64,000 nucleotides of DNA from Bradyrhizobium sp. AZCC 1693 (GTDB taxonomy: Bacteria > Pseudomonadota > Alphaproteobacteria > Rhizobiales > Xanthobacteraceae): positions 4,526,001 to 4,590,000 of the forward strand of contig NZ_JAZHSD010000001.1 of assembly GCF_036924745.1 (NCBI RefSeq), written 5' to 3'. The notes under the pieces were generated by a model. The model did not search any database and was not told the DNA's origin. It saw only the letters and a program-made list of their open reading frames with translations. Made by a program: the position numbers and the translations under genes. Positions 1-9,711 of the stretch are shown in pieces (position 1 is the first letter of the stretch; each line of letters begins with the position of its first letter).

Positions 1-560
1 ATCGAATAGTCGCGCGCGCCGAAAATCTGGATGTCACCGACGCCGTCGAGCCGCAGCAACTGGTCACGGACCTGAAGCAGCGCGTAGTTGGAGATATAGA
101 GCTGGTCGAACGTGTCGTCCGGCGACAGCATGAACACGACCATCAGGATGTCGGGGCTGTTCTTGCGGGTGACGACGCCGTTGCGCTGCACCTCTTCCGG
201 CAACCGGGGTTGCGCGATCGCGACGCGGTTCTGGACCAGCACCTGGGCCTTGTCGAGATCGGTGCCGAGCTTGAACGTCACCGTGATCGTCAATTGCCCG
301 TTCGAGGTGGCCTGGCTGTAGAGATACAGCATGTCCTCGACGCCATTGATCTCCTGCTCGATCGGAGCGGCGACCGTATCAGACACGGTTTGCGCGGAGG
401 CGCCGGGATACTGCGTGGTGATCACCACCGTCGGCGGCACCACTTGCGGATATTCCGAGACCGGCAGCGTGGTATAGGCGATCGCGCCGACAATCAGCAG
501 CACGATCGACAGCACCATCGCCAGGATGGGCTGGTTGATGGAGAGCCGGCCGAGATTCAT
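1..560 (-). CDS. RND efflux transporter permease (partial, N-terminal part)
   Basis: The minus-strand frame opens at ATG 558-560 (MNLGRLSINQPILAMVLS) and is still open at the window edge, so only about 186 N-terminal residues are visible. These show the first RND membrane helix followed by the porter-domain motifs of AcrB/MexB/MexF-type pumps (TTQYPGASAQTVSDTV, NGVEDMLYLYSQ, and LQVRDQLLRLDGVGDIQIFG near the end). In this family the inner-membrane trimer exports drugs or small molecules using the proton gradient. Its ATG overlaps the stop of the adaptor gene by four bases (ATGA), so the two are translationally coupled. The substrate cannot be inferred, and no outer-membrane factor or regulator is visible. 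Confidence 0.93.
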   Translation of the reverse strand, partial: MNLGRLSINQPILAMVLSIVLLIVGAIAYTTLPVSEYPQVVPPTVVITTQYPGASAQTVSDTVAAPIEQEINGVEDMLYLYSQATSNGQLTITVTFKLGTDLDKAQVLVQNRVAIAQPRLPEEVQRNGVVTRKNSPDILMVVFMLSPDDTFDQLYISNYALLQVRDQLLRLDGVGDIQIFGARDYS

Positions 561-1765
561 GTCTTGCCACCGGCCGGCTTGACCTCGGCCATCTGCGGGG
601 TGACTTTCGCGCCGACGCGCGCCCGCTGCAGGCCGTCAACGATCACCCGGTCTTCAGGCTTCAGCCCCTCGCGGATCACGCGCAGGCCTTCGTCGAGCGG
701 CCCAAGCGTCACCGGCCTCGCCTCGACCGTATTGTCGTCCTTGACGACGAAAACGATCTTGCGCGACTGGTCGGTCGCGACAGCCGTGTCCGGCAGCAGC
801 AACGCCTCATAAGGCGCACTGCCGATGATCCGGACCCGGCCGAACTGGCCGGGAAGAATCGAGAGATCCTTGTTCGGGATGATAGCACGGCTGCGCAGCG
901 TCCCGGTCGAGACGTCCAGGCGATTGTCGAGGAAATCCATCTTGCCCTCGTGCGAGGGCTTGGTTCCGCCGGTCAGCGTCACCTCGACCGGGTTCGGCGT
1001 ATCGCGCGAACTCGGGCGCTTGCCTTCGAACCAGAGCCGGCTGTTTCGCAGGTAGGTCGCCTCGTCGACATCGAAATAGATGTAGATCGGATCAAGCGAG
1101 ACGATCGAGGTAAGCAGCGTCGCGCCGCCCTCGCTGCCCTGCACGAGATTGCCGGGCGTGACCAGATGGCGGCTGACGCGGCCGGTGATCGGCGCCATCA
1201 CATGCGTGAACTCGATATTGAGCTTGGCGGCCTTGAGCGCGCCTTCGGCCTGCATTTCCGCGGCGCGCGCCGCCTGCAAGGTCTGGCGGCGCTGGTCGAC
1301 GATGGAATCGGACACCGCCTGGGTCTGGTTCAGGGTCAGGGCGCGGTCGAGTTCGCGCCTGGCGAGCTCCGCCTTCGCCCGCGCGTCGGACAATTGGCCG
1401 TCGGCCTGCTCGGCCACCGCCTCGAACGGACGGGCGTCGATCACGTAAAGCAGATCGCCCGAGCGCACGATGGCGCCGTCGCGGAATTCGACTGATGTCA
1501 CGAAGCCGCCGACGCGGGCGCGAACCTGAACCTCCTGGATCGCTTCGAACCGTCCGGTGAATTCGTCCCAGTCTGTGACGGTGCGCTTGACCGGCTGCGC
1601 AACCGTGACCGGCGGCGCCGCGGGAGCCGCCTGCTGCGGTGGTTTGTTGTCGCAGGCGGACAGCGCCAGCGCGATCATCGGGGCCAACCATTTGAGGCTA
1701 CGAGGTGAGTGAATGTCGGCCCACGCCAGCAAAGCCGGACGTTTCGATTGCTCAGTTGCGGTCAA
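557..1765 (-). CDS. RND efflux periplasmic adaptor (membrane fusion) lipoprotein
   Basis: This 402-residue protein is the HlyD/AcrA-type adaptor that links an RND permease to an outer-membrane channel. The N-terminus has a hydrophobic stretch ending in a lipobox (LSAC, Cys about residue 38), so it is probably lipid-anchored to the periplasmic face of the inner membrane. The biotinyl/lipoyl-like half motifs, the alpha-helical hairpin (about residues 100-165) and the beta-barrel domain follow in the usual order, and the length is typical. It is the first gene of a two-gene operon with the permease. The long stretch before the hydrophobic segment makes the exact start uncertain, and a later start is possible. 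Confidence 0.92.
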   Translation of the reverse strand: MTATEQSKRPALLAWADIHSPRSLKWLAPMIALALSACDNKPPQQAAPAAPPVTVAQPVKRTVTDWDEFTGRFEAIQEVQVRARVGGFVTSVEFRDGAIVRSGDLLYVIDARPFEAVAEQADGQLSDARAKAELARRELDRALTLNQTQAVSDSIVDQRRQTLQAARAAEMQAEGALKAAKLNIEFTHVMAPITGRVSRHLVTPGNLVQGSEGGATLLTSIVSLDPIYIYFDVDEATYLRNSRLWFEGKRPSSRDTPNPVEVTLTGGTKPSHEGKMDFLDNRLDVSTGTLRSRAIIPNKDLSILPGQFGRVRIIGSAPYEALLLPDTAVATDQSRKIVFVVKDDNTVEARPVTLGPLDEGLRVIREGLKPEDRVIVDGLQRARVGAKVTPQMAEVKPAGGKT

Positions 1766-2143
1766 ACCCCATCTCCCCTCTCGACATCCCTGATGGATGA
1801 AAAGCCGCCGTGGAACTTATGGCGGAGGCCACAGATGTGATCGGTTCCCAGTCTCGTCAAGAAGTCGCTGTTATCAAGCACAATCGTTATGCATTCGCGC
1901 AGCCAACGCTCAGCACCACGCAAATCTCCCGTTTTTCGCAGTGCGATGAGAACGGAACCCGTGGCAACGAACGCTTAGCTAATCGCCGGCTGATGACGAA
2001 AACGTGACTGCATGAGGGCGTCCGCGGTGCAGTCGTAAGATGGCCCAACGGCATCACCTTCGAGCATGACGCCGGGAATTTCCTCCGCTAACCTTGCTGC
2101 CAAGGCCCGCAACAAGGGCCAGGAATGTCCGGGGAGGACAGCC
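1766..2143. other. Intergenic region between divergent efflux and alcohol dehydrogenase genes
   Basis: These 378 bases separate the minus-strand efflux operon from the plus-strand dehydrogenase, so they must hold promoters for both directions. The short open frames here show no ribosome binding site or recognisable protein. I could not assign a specific operator. Confidence 0.6.
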
Positions 2144-3298
2144 GTGCATCAAGGGCGTGTCGTATTCGGCGCGATGGATGAGGTCGTGTTCGGAAGGCCG
2201 GCGTCCGAGGCGCTCGTCGGGCAGTTGAACCGGCTCGGCACCACACGCGCCTTCCTGATGGTCAGCGGCACGCTCAACCGCGAAACCGACACGATCGAAA
2301 CCATCCGCCGCGCGCTGGGCTCGCGCTGTGCCGGCACGTTCGACGCGATGCCACAGCATACGCCCCGCGCCGCGGTCATCGCCGCCAGCGAACAGGCCCG
2401 CGCTGCGAATGCCGATCTCATCGTCACGATCGGCGGCGGTTCGATCACCGACGGCGCCAAGGCGGTGCAGCTTTGCCTTGCCAACAATATCCGCAATCCG
2501 GATGACATCGACAGGATCAGGGCCGGTCGTGGCGGCTCGCCGCAACTCACCGCGCCGAAGGTGCGCCAGATCAGCGTGCCGACGACGATTGCCGGCGGCG
2601 AGTTTTCCGCCACGGCTGGCGTCACCAACGAGAAGACCAGGGTCAAGGAAGCGCTGCGCCATCCGCTGTTGATGCCGCGCGCTGTCATCCTCGATCCCTG
2701 GCTGAGCCAGCACACGCCGGAATGGCTGTGGCTTTCGACCGGCATCCGCGCCGTCGATCATTGCGTCGAGGGCATCTGCTCGCGCGAGGCGCACCCTTAT
2801 GGCGACGCCCAGGCGCTGAAGGGCCTGTCGATGCTGGCGCAGGCGCTGCCGCGGGTGAAAGCCGACGCCAAAGACCTCGACGCGCGGATGGATTGCCAGA
2901 TCGGGACCTGGCTTTCGACCGGGCCGCTGGCTTCCGGCGTGCCGATGGGCGCCAGCCACGGCATCGGCTACGTGCTCGGCGCGGAATTCGGCGTGCCGCA
3001 CGGCTACACTTCCTGCGTGATGCTGCCGTCGGTGATGCGCTGGAACAGATCAATCAATGCCGAGCGGCAGGCGATGGTCGCGGCCGCCATGGGGCGCCCT
3101 GGCGAGGACGCCGGTGACGTGCTCGACGCCTTCATTCGCGGCCTCGGCATGCCGCGCAGCCTGCGCGACGTCAAAGTGGGACCTGAGCATTTCGACCGCA
3201 TCGCGCAGGCCGCGATGGCGACGCCCTGGGTGCCGCGCAATCCGCGCAAGATCGACGGGCCGGCGCAGGTTCGCGAAATTCTTGACATGGCCGCGTAA
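2144..3298 (+). CDS. Iron-containing alcohol dehydrogenase / maleylacetate reductase-like
   Basis: The enzyme belongs to the group III Fe-dependent dehydrogenases, which use NAD(P)H to interconvert alcohols and carbonyls or to reduce maleylacetate. Visible motifs are the nucleotide-binding GGGSITDGAK and the metal-binding histidine region in SGVPMGASHGIGYVLG and GVPHGYTSCVMLPSVMRWN. A GTG at 2144 is preferred over the upstream ATG at 2066 because GGGGAGGA (2131-2138) sits at good spacing; this gives 384 residues, normal for the family. An acyl-CoA ligase follows 16 bases downstream, so the two are probably co-transcribed and may process the same imported carbon source. The substrate is not predictable from sequence alone. 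Confidence 0.88.
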   Translation: MHQGRVVFGAMDEVVFGRPASEALVGQLNRLGTTRAFLMVSGTLNRETDTIETIRRALGSRCAGTFDAMPQHTPRAAVIAASEQARAANADLIVTIGGGSITDGAKAVQLCLANNIRNPDDIDRIRAGRGGSPQLTAPKVRQISVPTTIAGGEFSATAGVTNEKTRVKEALRHPLLMPRAVILDPWLSQHTPEWLWLSTGIRAVDHCVEGICSREAHPYGDAQALKGLSMLAQALPRVKADAKDLDARMDCQIGTWLSTGPLASGVPMGASHGIGYVLGAEFGVPHGYTSCVMLPSVMRWNRSINAERQAMVAAAMGRPGEDAGDVLDAFIRGLGMPRSLRDVKVGPEHFDRIAQAAMATPWVPRNPRKIDGPAQVREILDMAA

Positions 3299-3314
3299 GG
3301 AGACCAAAGCCAAC

Positions 3315-4865
3315 ATGTACACCGGCAAGCATGCTCGTCTTCGTCCGCTTCAGCCCGCCTTCATCATGGCGTCATCAGGCGAAGCGGTGACCTATCGCGA
3401 GCTGGACGCGCGCTCCAACCGGCTGGCGCACCTGTTTCGCAAAAGCGGCCTGAAGCGGCTCGATCATTATTCGATCTTCATGGAGAACAACAGCCGCTAC
3501 TTCGAAGCCTGTGCCGCGGGCGAACGGAGCGGATTGTATTATACCTGCGTCAATTCCTACCTGACGGCGGGCGAGCTCGCCTACATCCTCACCAACAGCC
3601 AGTCGCGCATCCTCATCACCTCGAGAGCAAAACTCGACGTCGCGCGCGAGGCGCTGAAGGAATGCCCAAAGGTCGAACTTTGCATCGTCGCCGACGGCGA
3701 AGGTGAAAGCGAACGCATCGTCGGACTGCAGGCGGCAACCGCGGATATGCCGAATACGCCAATTGCCGATGAATTCATCGGCACCGCGATGCTCTATTCG
3801 TCCGGAACCACCGGTCGACCCAAGGGAATTCTGCGCCCGCTGCCGGATCAGCCGCCGACCCAGCGACTGCCGCTGTTCGATTTCCTGGAAAAGCTCTGGC
3901 AGTATCGCGAGGGCATGATCTATCTGTCGCCGGCGCCGCTCTACCACTCGGCGCCGCAGGCGGCCGTCAACCTCACCATCGGCATCGGCGGCACCGTCGT
4001 GATCATGGAGCATTTCGATCCCGAGCAATACCTGCAGCTCATCCAGAAATGGGGCATCACGCATACCCAGCTGGTGCCGACGATGTTCTCGCGGATGCTG
4101 AAACTGCCGGAGGAGGTGCGCAAGCGCTACGACCTCTCCTCACTCGAGATCGCGATCCATGCCGCCGCGCCCTGCCCGGCGCTGGTCAAGGACGACATGA
4201 TCAAGTGGTGGGGACCGATCATCCATGAATATTACGGCGCCACCGAAGGCCTCGGCTTCACCGCCTGCAATTCGGAGCAGTGGCTGGCGCATCGCGGCAC
4301 CGTAGGCCGAGTGCTGCTCGGCGACCTCCACATCATGGACGAGAACATGAAGCCCTGCCCGAAGGGTACGGCGGGCACGGTGTGGTTCAAGACCGCGAGC
4401 CCGTTCGAATACTTCAACGACCCTGCCAAGACCCAGGAGGCCCGTTCGCCCGACGGCAGCATGAGCACGGTCGGTGACGTCGGCTATGTCGACGACGACG
4501 GCTATCTCTACCTGACCGATCGCGCGACCTTCATGATCATCTCCGGTGGCGTCAATATCTATCCGCAGGAATGCGAGAACCTGTTGATTACCCATCCCAA
4601 GATCGCGGACGCGGCGGTGTTCGGCGTGCCCAATCCGGACCTCGGCGAGGAAGTAAAAGCCGTGGTGCAGCCGATGCCCGGCGTTTCGCCCGGAGCGGAT
4701 CTGGCCGACGAACTGATCGCCTTCTGCAGCCAGTCGCTCTCGCGCCAAAAGGTGCCGCGTTCGATCGACTTCGAGGCCGAATTGCCGCGGCTGCCGACCG
4801 GAAAACTCTACAAGCGGCTGTTGCGCGATCGTTACTGGGGCAACAAGACCTCGCGGATCGTGTGA
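3315..4865 (+). CDS. AMP-dependent acyl-CoA synthetase/ligase
   Basis: This 516-residue member of the ANL superfamily activates a carboxylic acid to its acyl-AMP and then its CoA thioester. The P-loop motif SSGTTGRPKGI, the motif YYGATEGLG and the hinge region (YLTDRATFMIISGGVNIYP) are present. The C-terminus has the catalytic-lysine context LPTGKLYKR. The start at ATG 3315 follows AAGGAG (3297-3302), which overlaps the stop of the upstream dehydrogenase gene. Together with that enzyme and the downstream ABC importer it may form a pathway for an imported acid. The exact acyl substrate is unknown. Confidence 0.93.
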   Translation: MYTGKHARLRPLQPAFIMASSGEAVTYRELDARSNRLAHLFRKSGLKRLDHYSIFMENNSRYFEACAAGERSGLYYTCVNSYLTAGELAYILTNSQSRILITSRAKLDVAREALKECPKVELCIVADGEGESERIVGLQAATADMPNTPIADEFIGTAMLYSSGTTGRPKGILRPLPDQPPTQRLPLFDFLEKLWQYREGMIYLSPAPLYHSAPQAAVNLTIGIGGTVVIMEHFDPEQYLQLIQKWGITHTQLVPTMFSRMLKLPEEVRKRYDLSSLEIAIHAAAPCPALVKDDMIKWWGPIIHEYYGATEGLGFTACNSEQWLAHRGTVGRVLLGDLHIMDENMKPCPKGTAGTVWFKTASPFEYFNDPAKTQEARSPDGSMSTVGDVGYVDDDGYLYLTDRATFMIISGGVNIYPQECENLLITHPKIADAAVFGVPNPDLGEEVKAVVQPMPGVSPGADLADELIAFCSQSLSRQKVPRSIDFEAELPRLPTGKLYKRLLRDRYWGNKTSRIV

Positions 4866-5062
4866 AGCTGGTCCGGACGAGATCATGGGTGTCGAACGCA
4901 GACATGTCGAAGCTCAGTGGTGCAGTGCGTCATTGCCGGGTGAGACATTTTGGCGCGAGCCGCATTGCGACGGCTGAACCGCAACGCAACCGGCGAGCCT
5001 GCTGCGAGTGGCCGAAAACGCGGCGCGCAAGTTCCGCCACGCGGATTACGATTAGTCCGAAT

Positions 5063-5087
5063 TGCCAAGCCTTGCATTGGCTTGGCA
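5063..5087 (+). terminator. Stem-loop downstream of the acyl-CoA ligase
   Basis: A 9-bp perfect stem (TGCCAAGCC / GGCTTGGCA) with a 7-base loop lies about 200 bases after the ligase stop and about 75 bases before the next gene. No clear T-run follows, so it may be a processing or attenuation hairpin rather than an intrinsic terminator. Confidence 0.4.
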
Positions 5088-5108
5088 GGTTGCTCCAAAG
5101 CCATGCCA

Positions 5109-5125
5109 TGGTATCCTCGATACCA
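5109..5125. promoter_or_regulatory. Palindromic operator candidate upstream of the ABC importer
   Basis: TGGTATCCTCGATACCA is a perfect 7-3-7 inverted repeat ending 36 bases before the start of the binding-protein gene. TGGTAT..ATACCA half sites are typical of GntR/FCD-family repressors. No such regulator gene is adjacent, so the assignment is inference. Confidence 0.4.
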
Positions 5126-5161
5126 ATCGGCCAATTGAGACCGAAAAATGTGGAGGGGATC

Positions 5162-6757
5162 ATGCGGAGCGTGCAAGCGCTTGCCGTCGCGGCATTGTTA
5201 TTGCTGCCGGCTGTTGACGTTGCATCGGCCGGCGAGCCGAAACAGGGCGGCATCCTCAGGGTCTATCACCGTGACAGTCCGGGCAGCGCCTCGATCCACG
5301 AAGGCGCGACCTATTCGATCAACATTCCCTTCATGCCGGTTTTCAACAACCTCGTCGTCTTCAAGCAGGACGTGGCGCAGAACAGCGTGGATTCGATTGT
5401 CCCCGATCTCGCGGAGAGCTGGGCCTGGAGCGCCGACAACAAGAAACTGACCTTCAAGCTGCGGCAGGGCGTCAAATGGCATGACGGCAAGCCGTTCACG
5501 TCGGCCGACGTCAAATGCACCTTCGACATGCTGATGGGCAAGTCGCAGCAGAAGTTCCGCCAGAACCCGCGAAAGTCCTGGTACGACCAGGTCAGCGAGG
5601 TGACCGTCAGCGGCGATTTCGAAGCATCGTTCAACCTGAAACGGCCGCAGCCGGCGCTGCTTTCGCTGCTCGCCTCCGGCTACACGCCGGTCTATCCCTG
5701 CCACGTCTCGCCGGGCGAGATGCGCACCCACCCGATAGGCACCGGCCCGTTCAAATTCGTCGAGTTCAAGGCCAACGAGTCGATCAAGCTGACGAAGAAT
5801 CCCGACTACTTCAAGAAGGGCCTGCCGCATCTCGATGGCATCGAATTCACCATCATTACCAACCGTTCGACGGCGATTCTCGGGTTTGTCTCCGGAAAAT
5901 TCGACATGACGTTCCCGACCGAAGTGTCGATTCCGCTGCTCAAGGAGGTCAAGTCGCAGGCGCCGAATGCGGTTTGCGTGGTCGAGCCGATCAACGTCTC
6001 CACCAACATCATCGTCAACTCGTCCTCCCCGCCGTTTGACAATCCGGACATTCGCCGGGCGCTAGCGCTGGCGCTGGATCGCAAGGCGTTCGTGCAGATC
6101 CTGTTCGAGGGGCAGGCCGATATCGGCGGCACCATGCTGCCGGCGCCGGGCGGATTGTGGGCGATGCCGAAGGAAATGCTGGAATCGATCCCCGGCTACG
6201 GCCCCGACATCAACGCCAACCGGGAAGAGGCGCGTAAATTGATGCAGAAGGCGGGTTACGGCCCGGACAAGCGCCTTGCCGTCAAGGTCGCCACGCGCAA
6301 CATTCCGATTTACCGCGATCCCGCCGTGATCCTGATCGACCAGATCAAGAGCATCTACATCGATGGCGAACTCGACGTCGTCGACACCGCGCAATGGTTC
6401 CCGAAGGTCGCGCGCAAGGACTACGCGCTCGGCCTCAACCTCACCGGCAACGCCGTCGACGATCCCGATCAGTCGTTCTACGAGAACTATTCCTGCGGAT
6501 CGGAGCGCAACTACACCAACTACTGCAACAAGGAGATCGAAAAACTGTTCGATCAGCAGTCGGTCGAGAAGGATGTTGCCAAGCGCAAGAAGCTGGTCTG
6601 GGAGATCGACAAGAAGCTTCAGGAAGATGTGGCGAGGCCGATCATATACCATAGCCGGAACGGCTCCTGCTGGCAGCCTTACGTCAAGGGTATCACCATC
6701 ATGGTGAACAGCTCCTATAACGGCTATCGTTACGAAGACGTCTGGATGGACAAGTAA
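5162..6757 (+). CDS. ABC transporter substrate-binding protein (peptide/nickel/opine type, SBP_bac_5)
   Basis: This 531-residue periplasmic binding protein delivers its ligand to the permeases encoded next to it. The Sec signal peptide is clear (MRSVQALAVAALLLLPAVD, then ASAGEP). Family motifs include LAESWAWSADNKKLTFKLRQ, VKWHDGKPFTSADV, HPIGTGPFKF and DIRRALALALDRKAFV. The ATG at 5162 has GGAGGGG just upstream; the longer frame that begins at 4571 is not supported. The gene heads a five-gene importer operon. Cluster 5 proteins bind di/oligopeptides, opines, nickel chelates or plant-derived compounds, and the ligand cannot be told from this sequence. Confidence 0.95.
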   Translation: MRSVQALAVAALLLLPAVDVASAGEPKQGGILRVYHRDSPGSASIHEGATYSINIPFMPVFNNLVVFKQDVAQNSVDSIVPDLAESWAWSADNKKLTFKLRQGVKWHDGKPFTSADVKCTFDMLMGKSQQKFRQNPRKSWYDQVSEVTVSGDFEASFNLKRPQPALLSLLASGYTPVYPCHVSPGEMRTHPIGTGPFKFVEFKANESIKLTKNPDYFKKGLPHLDGIEFTIITNRSTAILGFVSGKFDMTFPTEVSIPLLKEVKSQAPNAVCVVEPINVSTNIIVNSSSPPFDNPDIRRALALALDRKAFVQILFEGQADIGGTMLPAPGGLWAMPKEMLESIPGYGPDINANREEARKLMQKAGYGPDKRLAVKVATRNIPIYRDPAVILIDQIKSIYIDGELDVVDTAQWFPKVARKDYALGLNLTGNAVDDPDQSFYENYSCGSERNYTNYCNKEIEKLFDQQSVEKDVAKRKKLVWEIDKKLQEDVARPIIYHSRNGSCWQPYVKGITIMVNSSYNGYRYEDVWMDK

Positions 6758-6797
6758 TCGTCCAGCCGCGGAATCAGTTCGCCAGTCGAACTCCAAT

Positions 6798-6833
6798 AGC
6801 CGCAAAACCGGTACCCACTTTTGCGGAATACGC
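6798..6833. repeat. Short palindromic rhizobial repeat inside the operon
   Basis: The stem arms CCGCAAAA (6800-6807) and TTTTGCGG (6819-6826) enclose ACCGGTACCC. The element resembles a palindromic repeat common between genes in Rhizobiales (from memory). It sits between the binding-protein gene and the first permease gene, where a hairpin could keep binding-protein transcript levels higher than those of the membrane components. Confidence 0.6.
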
Positions 6834-6852
6834 TGACGGGAGAACCGCTTAG

Positions 6853-7800
6853 GTGTTTGCTTATATCGTGCGACGCCTCGCATTGATGCTCGTGACCCTG
6901 GTGGGGATCTCGATCATCATCTTCGTGCTGCTGCGCGTCGTTCCCGGCAACATCGTCGACATCCTGTTCGACGCCGCCGGCTTCGTCGATCCCACCGACA
7001 AGGCCAATCTCGAAAAGGAGCTGGGCCTCAACCTGCCGATCTACCAGCAATATCTGAACTGGATCGGCGGACTGCTGCATGGCGATCTCGGTTATTCCTA
7101 CGTATCGGAAAAGCCGGCGCTGCAGGAGATCCTGCCGCGGATTCCGATCACCGCGCGGCTGGCGGCGCTGGCGCTGCTGTTCTCCGCTTCCATCGGCATT
7201 CCCCTGGGCGTCATCAGCGCGGTCCACCAGGGCTCGCGGCTCGACTATACCTTGCGCGTCGTCAGCCTGAGCGGCCTGTCGCTGCCTTCGTTCTGGCTCG
7301 GCCTGTTGATCCTGATGGCGTCGGTCTCGCTGTTCGGCAGCATGCCGATCTACAATCCGAACCCAAGGACCTGGACCGAGGCGTTCGCGATCTATGCGGT
7401 GCCTGCGATGGCGGTCGGCTTTCGCAGCGCCGCGCTGACCATGCGCATCACGCGCTCCTCGATGCTGGAAATCCTGCGGCAGGACTACATCCGCACCGCG
7501 CGCGCCAAGGGCGCCTCCGAGGCATCGGTCAATTATCGCCACGCGCTGAAGAACGCCATCCTTCCGGTCATTACGGTGATCGGCATCGAGGCGGCGTTCC
7601 TGATCGGCGGGCTGATCGTCACCGAAACCGTGTTCAATATTCCCGGCGTGGCCCGCTTCCTGGTCGAGGCGCTGCGCTGGCGCGACTACCCGATCGTCCA
7701 GAATCTCGTGATGCTGATCGCCGTGGTCGTGGTGGTCGCAAACTTCACCGTCGACATGCTTTACGCCGCGATCGACCCGCGCATCCGTTATGGGGATTAG
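6853..7800 (+). CDS. ABC transporter permease, DppB/OppB type
   Basis: This 315-residue inner-membrane protein is the first permease subunit of the importer. It begins with the family's N-terminal signature (YIVRRLALMLVTLVGISIII) and has about six membrane helices. The EAA loop, which contacts the ATPases, is visible around ARAKGASEASVNYRHALKNA. The GTG start at 6853 is preceded by GGGAG about 12 bases upstream. The 3' end overlaps the start of the next permease gene by 11 bases, indicating coupled translation. Confidence 0.95.
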   Translation: MFAYIVRRLALMLVTLVGISIIIFVLLRVVPGNIVDILFDAAGFVDPTDKANLEKELGLNLPIYQQYLNWIGGLLHGDLGYSYVSEKPALQEILPRIPITARLAALALLFSASIGIPLGVISAVHQGSRLDYTLRVVSLSGLSLPSFWLGLLILMASVSLFGSMPIYNPNPRTWTEAFAIYAVPAMAVGFRSAALTMRITRSSMLEILRQDYIRTARAKGASEASVNYRHALKNAILPVITVIGIEAAFLIGGLIVTETVFNIPGVARFLVEALRWRDYPIVQNLVMLIAVVVVVANFTVDMLYAAIDPRIRYGD

Positions 7801-8698
7801 CCGCTTGGCCACGATCAACTTCGATAGCGAATTAAGACGGGCCGGCGCCCATTCGACGCAGGGCTGGCGCCGGCTGCTGTTTCTGGCACAGCGCTATCTG
7901 CTCGGCACCATCGGCCTTGTCATCATGGTGATGTTCGTCTGGATGGCGATCTCGGCCGACCTGATCTGCCGCTTCAGCCCGCTCAGCGTCGATTCCGCGC
8001 ACCGGCTGGCGGCGCCCGACGCCTTGCATTGGATGGGGACGGATTCGTTCGGCCGCGACGTCTGGAGCCGCATCGTGCACGGCGCGCGGATCTCGCTGGC
8101 GGTCGGCATCGGCGCCACCGCGCTGGGATCATCGATCGGCGTCATCGTCGGGCTCGCATCGGGCTATCTGTCGGGCTGGGTCGACCTCTTGTTCCAGCGC
8201 ATCACCGATATTCTGCAAGCCCTGCCCTTGCTGGTGCTGGCGCTGGTGATGACGGCGGCGCTGGGGCCGTCATTGCCGAACGTGATCATCGCGATTGCGA
8301 TCCCGCTGATCCCGACGGTCGCCCGCGTGATCCGCGCCAATACGCTGGCGCTGCGCGAGCTGCCGTTCGTCGAAGCCGCCAAATCGATCGGCATGAGCGA
8401 AACCCGCATCGCGCTGCGCCACGTGCTGCCCAACACGCTGGCGCCCCTGATCGTGCTGGCGACCGCGCAGCTCGGCTCCACCATCCTCACCGAAGCCTCG
8501 CTGTCGTTCCTCGGCCTCGGCATCCCCGAACCCTATCCGTCCTGGGGACGCATGCTGTCGGAATCGGCGGCGGAGTATGTCCGCACCGCCCCGTGGCTGG
8601 TGATTTTCCCCGGTGTCGCCATCAGCCTTGCGGTGTTCGGCACCAACCTGTTCGGCGACGCATTGCGCGACATCCTCGACCCGAGGCAGCGCGGCTGA
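7790..8698 (+). CDS. ABC transporter permease, DppC/OppC type
   Basis: This 302-residue second permease of the importer has the family pattern [24 protein letters not shown] after the first membrane helix. An EAA-like loop ([20 protein letters not shown]) and the C-terminal conserved DALRDILDP are also present. The ATG at 7790 lies within the end of the upstream permease gene, and the stop overlaps the ATG of the ATPase gene (TGATG). These overlaps support one operon for the whole transporter. Confidence 0.95.
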   Translation: MGISRLATINFDSELRRAGAHSTQGWRRLLFLAQRYLLGTIGLVIMVMFVWMAISADLICRFSPLSVDSAHRLAAPDALHWMGTDSFGRDVWSRIVHGARISLAVGIGATALGSSIGVIVGLASGYLSGWVDLLFQRITDILQALPLLVLALVMTAALGPSLPNVIIAIAIPLIPTVARVIRANTLALRELPFVEAAKSIGMSETRIALRHVLPNTLAPLIVLATAQLGSTILTEASLSFLGLGIPEPYPSWGRMLSESAAEYVRTAPWLVIFPGVAISLAVFGTNLFGDALRDILDPRQRG

Positions 8699-9711
8699 TG
8701 ACCGAGGCGCAGAAGGATGACACGGTTCTCGATGTGAAGAACCTGCAGACGGTGTTCTTCACCAATTCGGGATTGTTCCGGGCGGTCGACGACGTCTCGT
8801 TCACCGTCCGCCGCGGCGAGACGCTGGCGATCGTCGGCGAGTCCGGCTGCGGCAAGAGCGTGACCGCGCTGTCGGTGATGCGGCTGGTGCCGGACCCGCC
8901 GGGCCGCGTGGTCGGCGGCTCGGTGACGCTGGAAGGCACCGACCTGCTCGGCCTCGACGAGGCCGAGATGCGCAAGATCCGCGGCAACCGGATCTCGATG
9001 ATTTTTCAGGAGCCGATGACCTCGCTCAATCCCGTGATGCGGATCGGCGACCAGATCACCGAGGTGCTGCGCCTGCACCGGGAAATGACCTCCAGGGAGA
9101 CATGGGCCAAGGCGGTCGAAATGCTGCGCCTCGTCCGCATCCCCGAACCGGAACGGCGGGCGCAGGAATATCCGCATCAGCTTTCCGGCGGGATGCGGCA
9201 GCGCGCGATGATCGCGATGGCCTTGGCGTGCCGGCCGGCATTGCTGATCGCGGACGAGCCGACCACCGCGCTCGATGTGACGATCCAGGCGCAGATCCTG
9301 GCGCTGATCGTCGATCTGCAGAAGACGCTTGGCACCGGCCTGATCCTGATCACGCACGACCTCGGCGTCGTGGCGCAGACGGCGCAGCGCGTCATCGTGA
9401 TGTATGCCGGCAAGAAGGTCGAGGAGGCCACCGTCGAAGACCTGTTCGCGAATCCCAGACACCCGTATACGCGCGGGCTGATGGCCTCGATGCCGGCGGT
9501 GATTTCGTTTGGCGCCAAGACCGATGCGCGGCTGAACGAGATTCCCGGCATGGTGCCGTCACTGACGAACTTGCCGCCGGGCTGCGCCTTTGCGCCGCGC
9601 TGCAGCCTCGCCGTCGATCGCTGCCGCGCAGAATACCCGCCGCTGCAGGAAGTCGACGACGATCACTTCGCGGCGTGCTGGCGGGCGGCGGAACTGGTGG
9701 GTGCGCCATGA
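8698..9711 (+). CDS. ABC transporter ATP-binding protein, DppD/OppD type
   Basis: This 337-residue cytoplasmic ATPase powers the importer together with the next gene product. It has Walker [11 protein letters not shown]-loop [12 protein letters not shown], signature LSGGMRQR, Walker [13 protein letters not shown] and the H-loop ([12 protein letters not shown]). The C-terminal oligopeptide-transporter extension has its cysteine motif ([13 protein letters not shown]-like end), which in this family can bind a 4Fe-4S cluster. The ATG overlaps the preceding stop by one base. Confidence 0.95.
   Translation: MTEAQKDDTVLDVKNLQTVFFTNSGLFRAVDDVSFTVRRGETLAIVGESGCGKSVTALSVMRLVPDPPGRVVGGSVTLEGTDLLGLDEAEMRKIRGNRISMIFQEPMTSLNPVMRIGDQITEVLRLHREMTSRETWAKAVEMLRLVRIPEPERRAQEYPHQLSGGMRQRAMIAMALACRPALLIADEPTTALDVTIQAQILALIVDLQKTLGTGLILITHDLGVVAQTAQRVIVMYAGKKVEEATVEDLFANPRHPYTRGLMASMPAVISFGAKTDARLNEIPGMVPSLTNLPPGCAFAPRCSLAVDRCRAEYPPLQEVDDDHFAACWRAAELVGAP

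Noticed and set aside
1810..2007. 65-codon frame between the efflux and dehydrogenase genes
   Set aside because: No ribosome binding site or family signal, and it sits where divergent promoters are expected.
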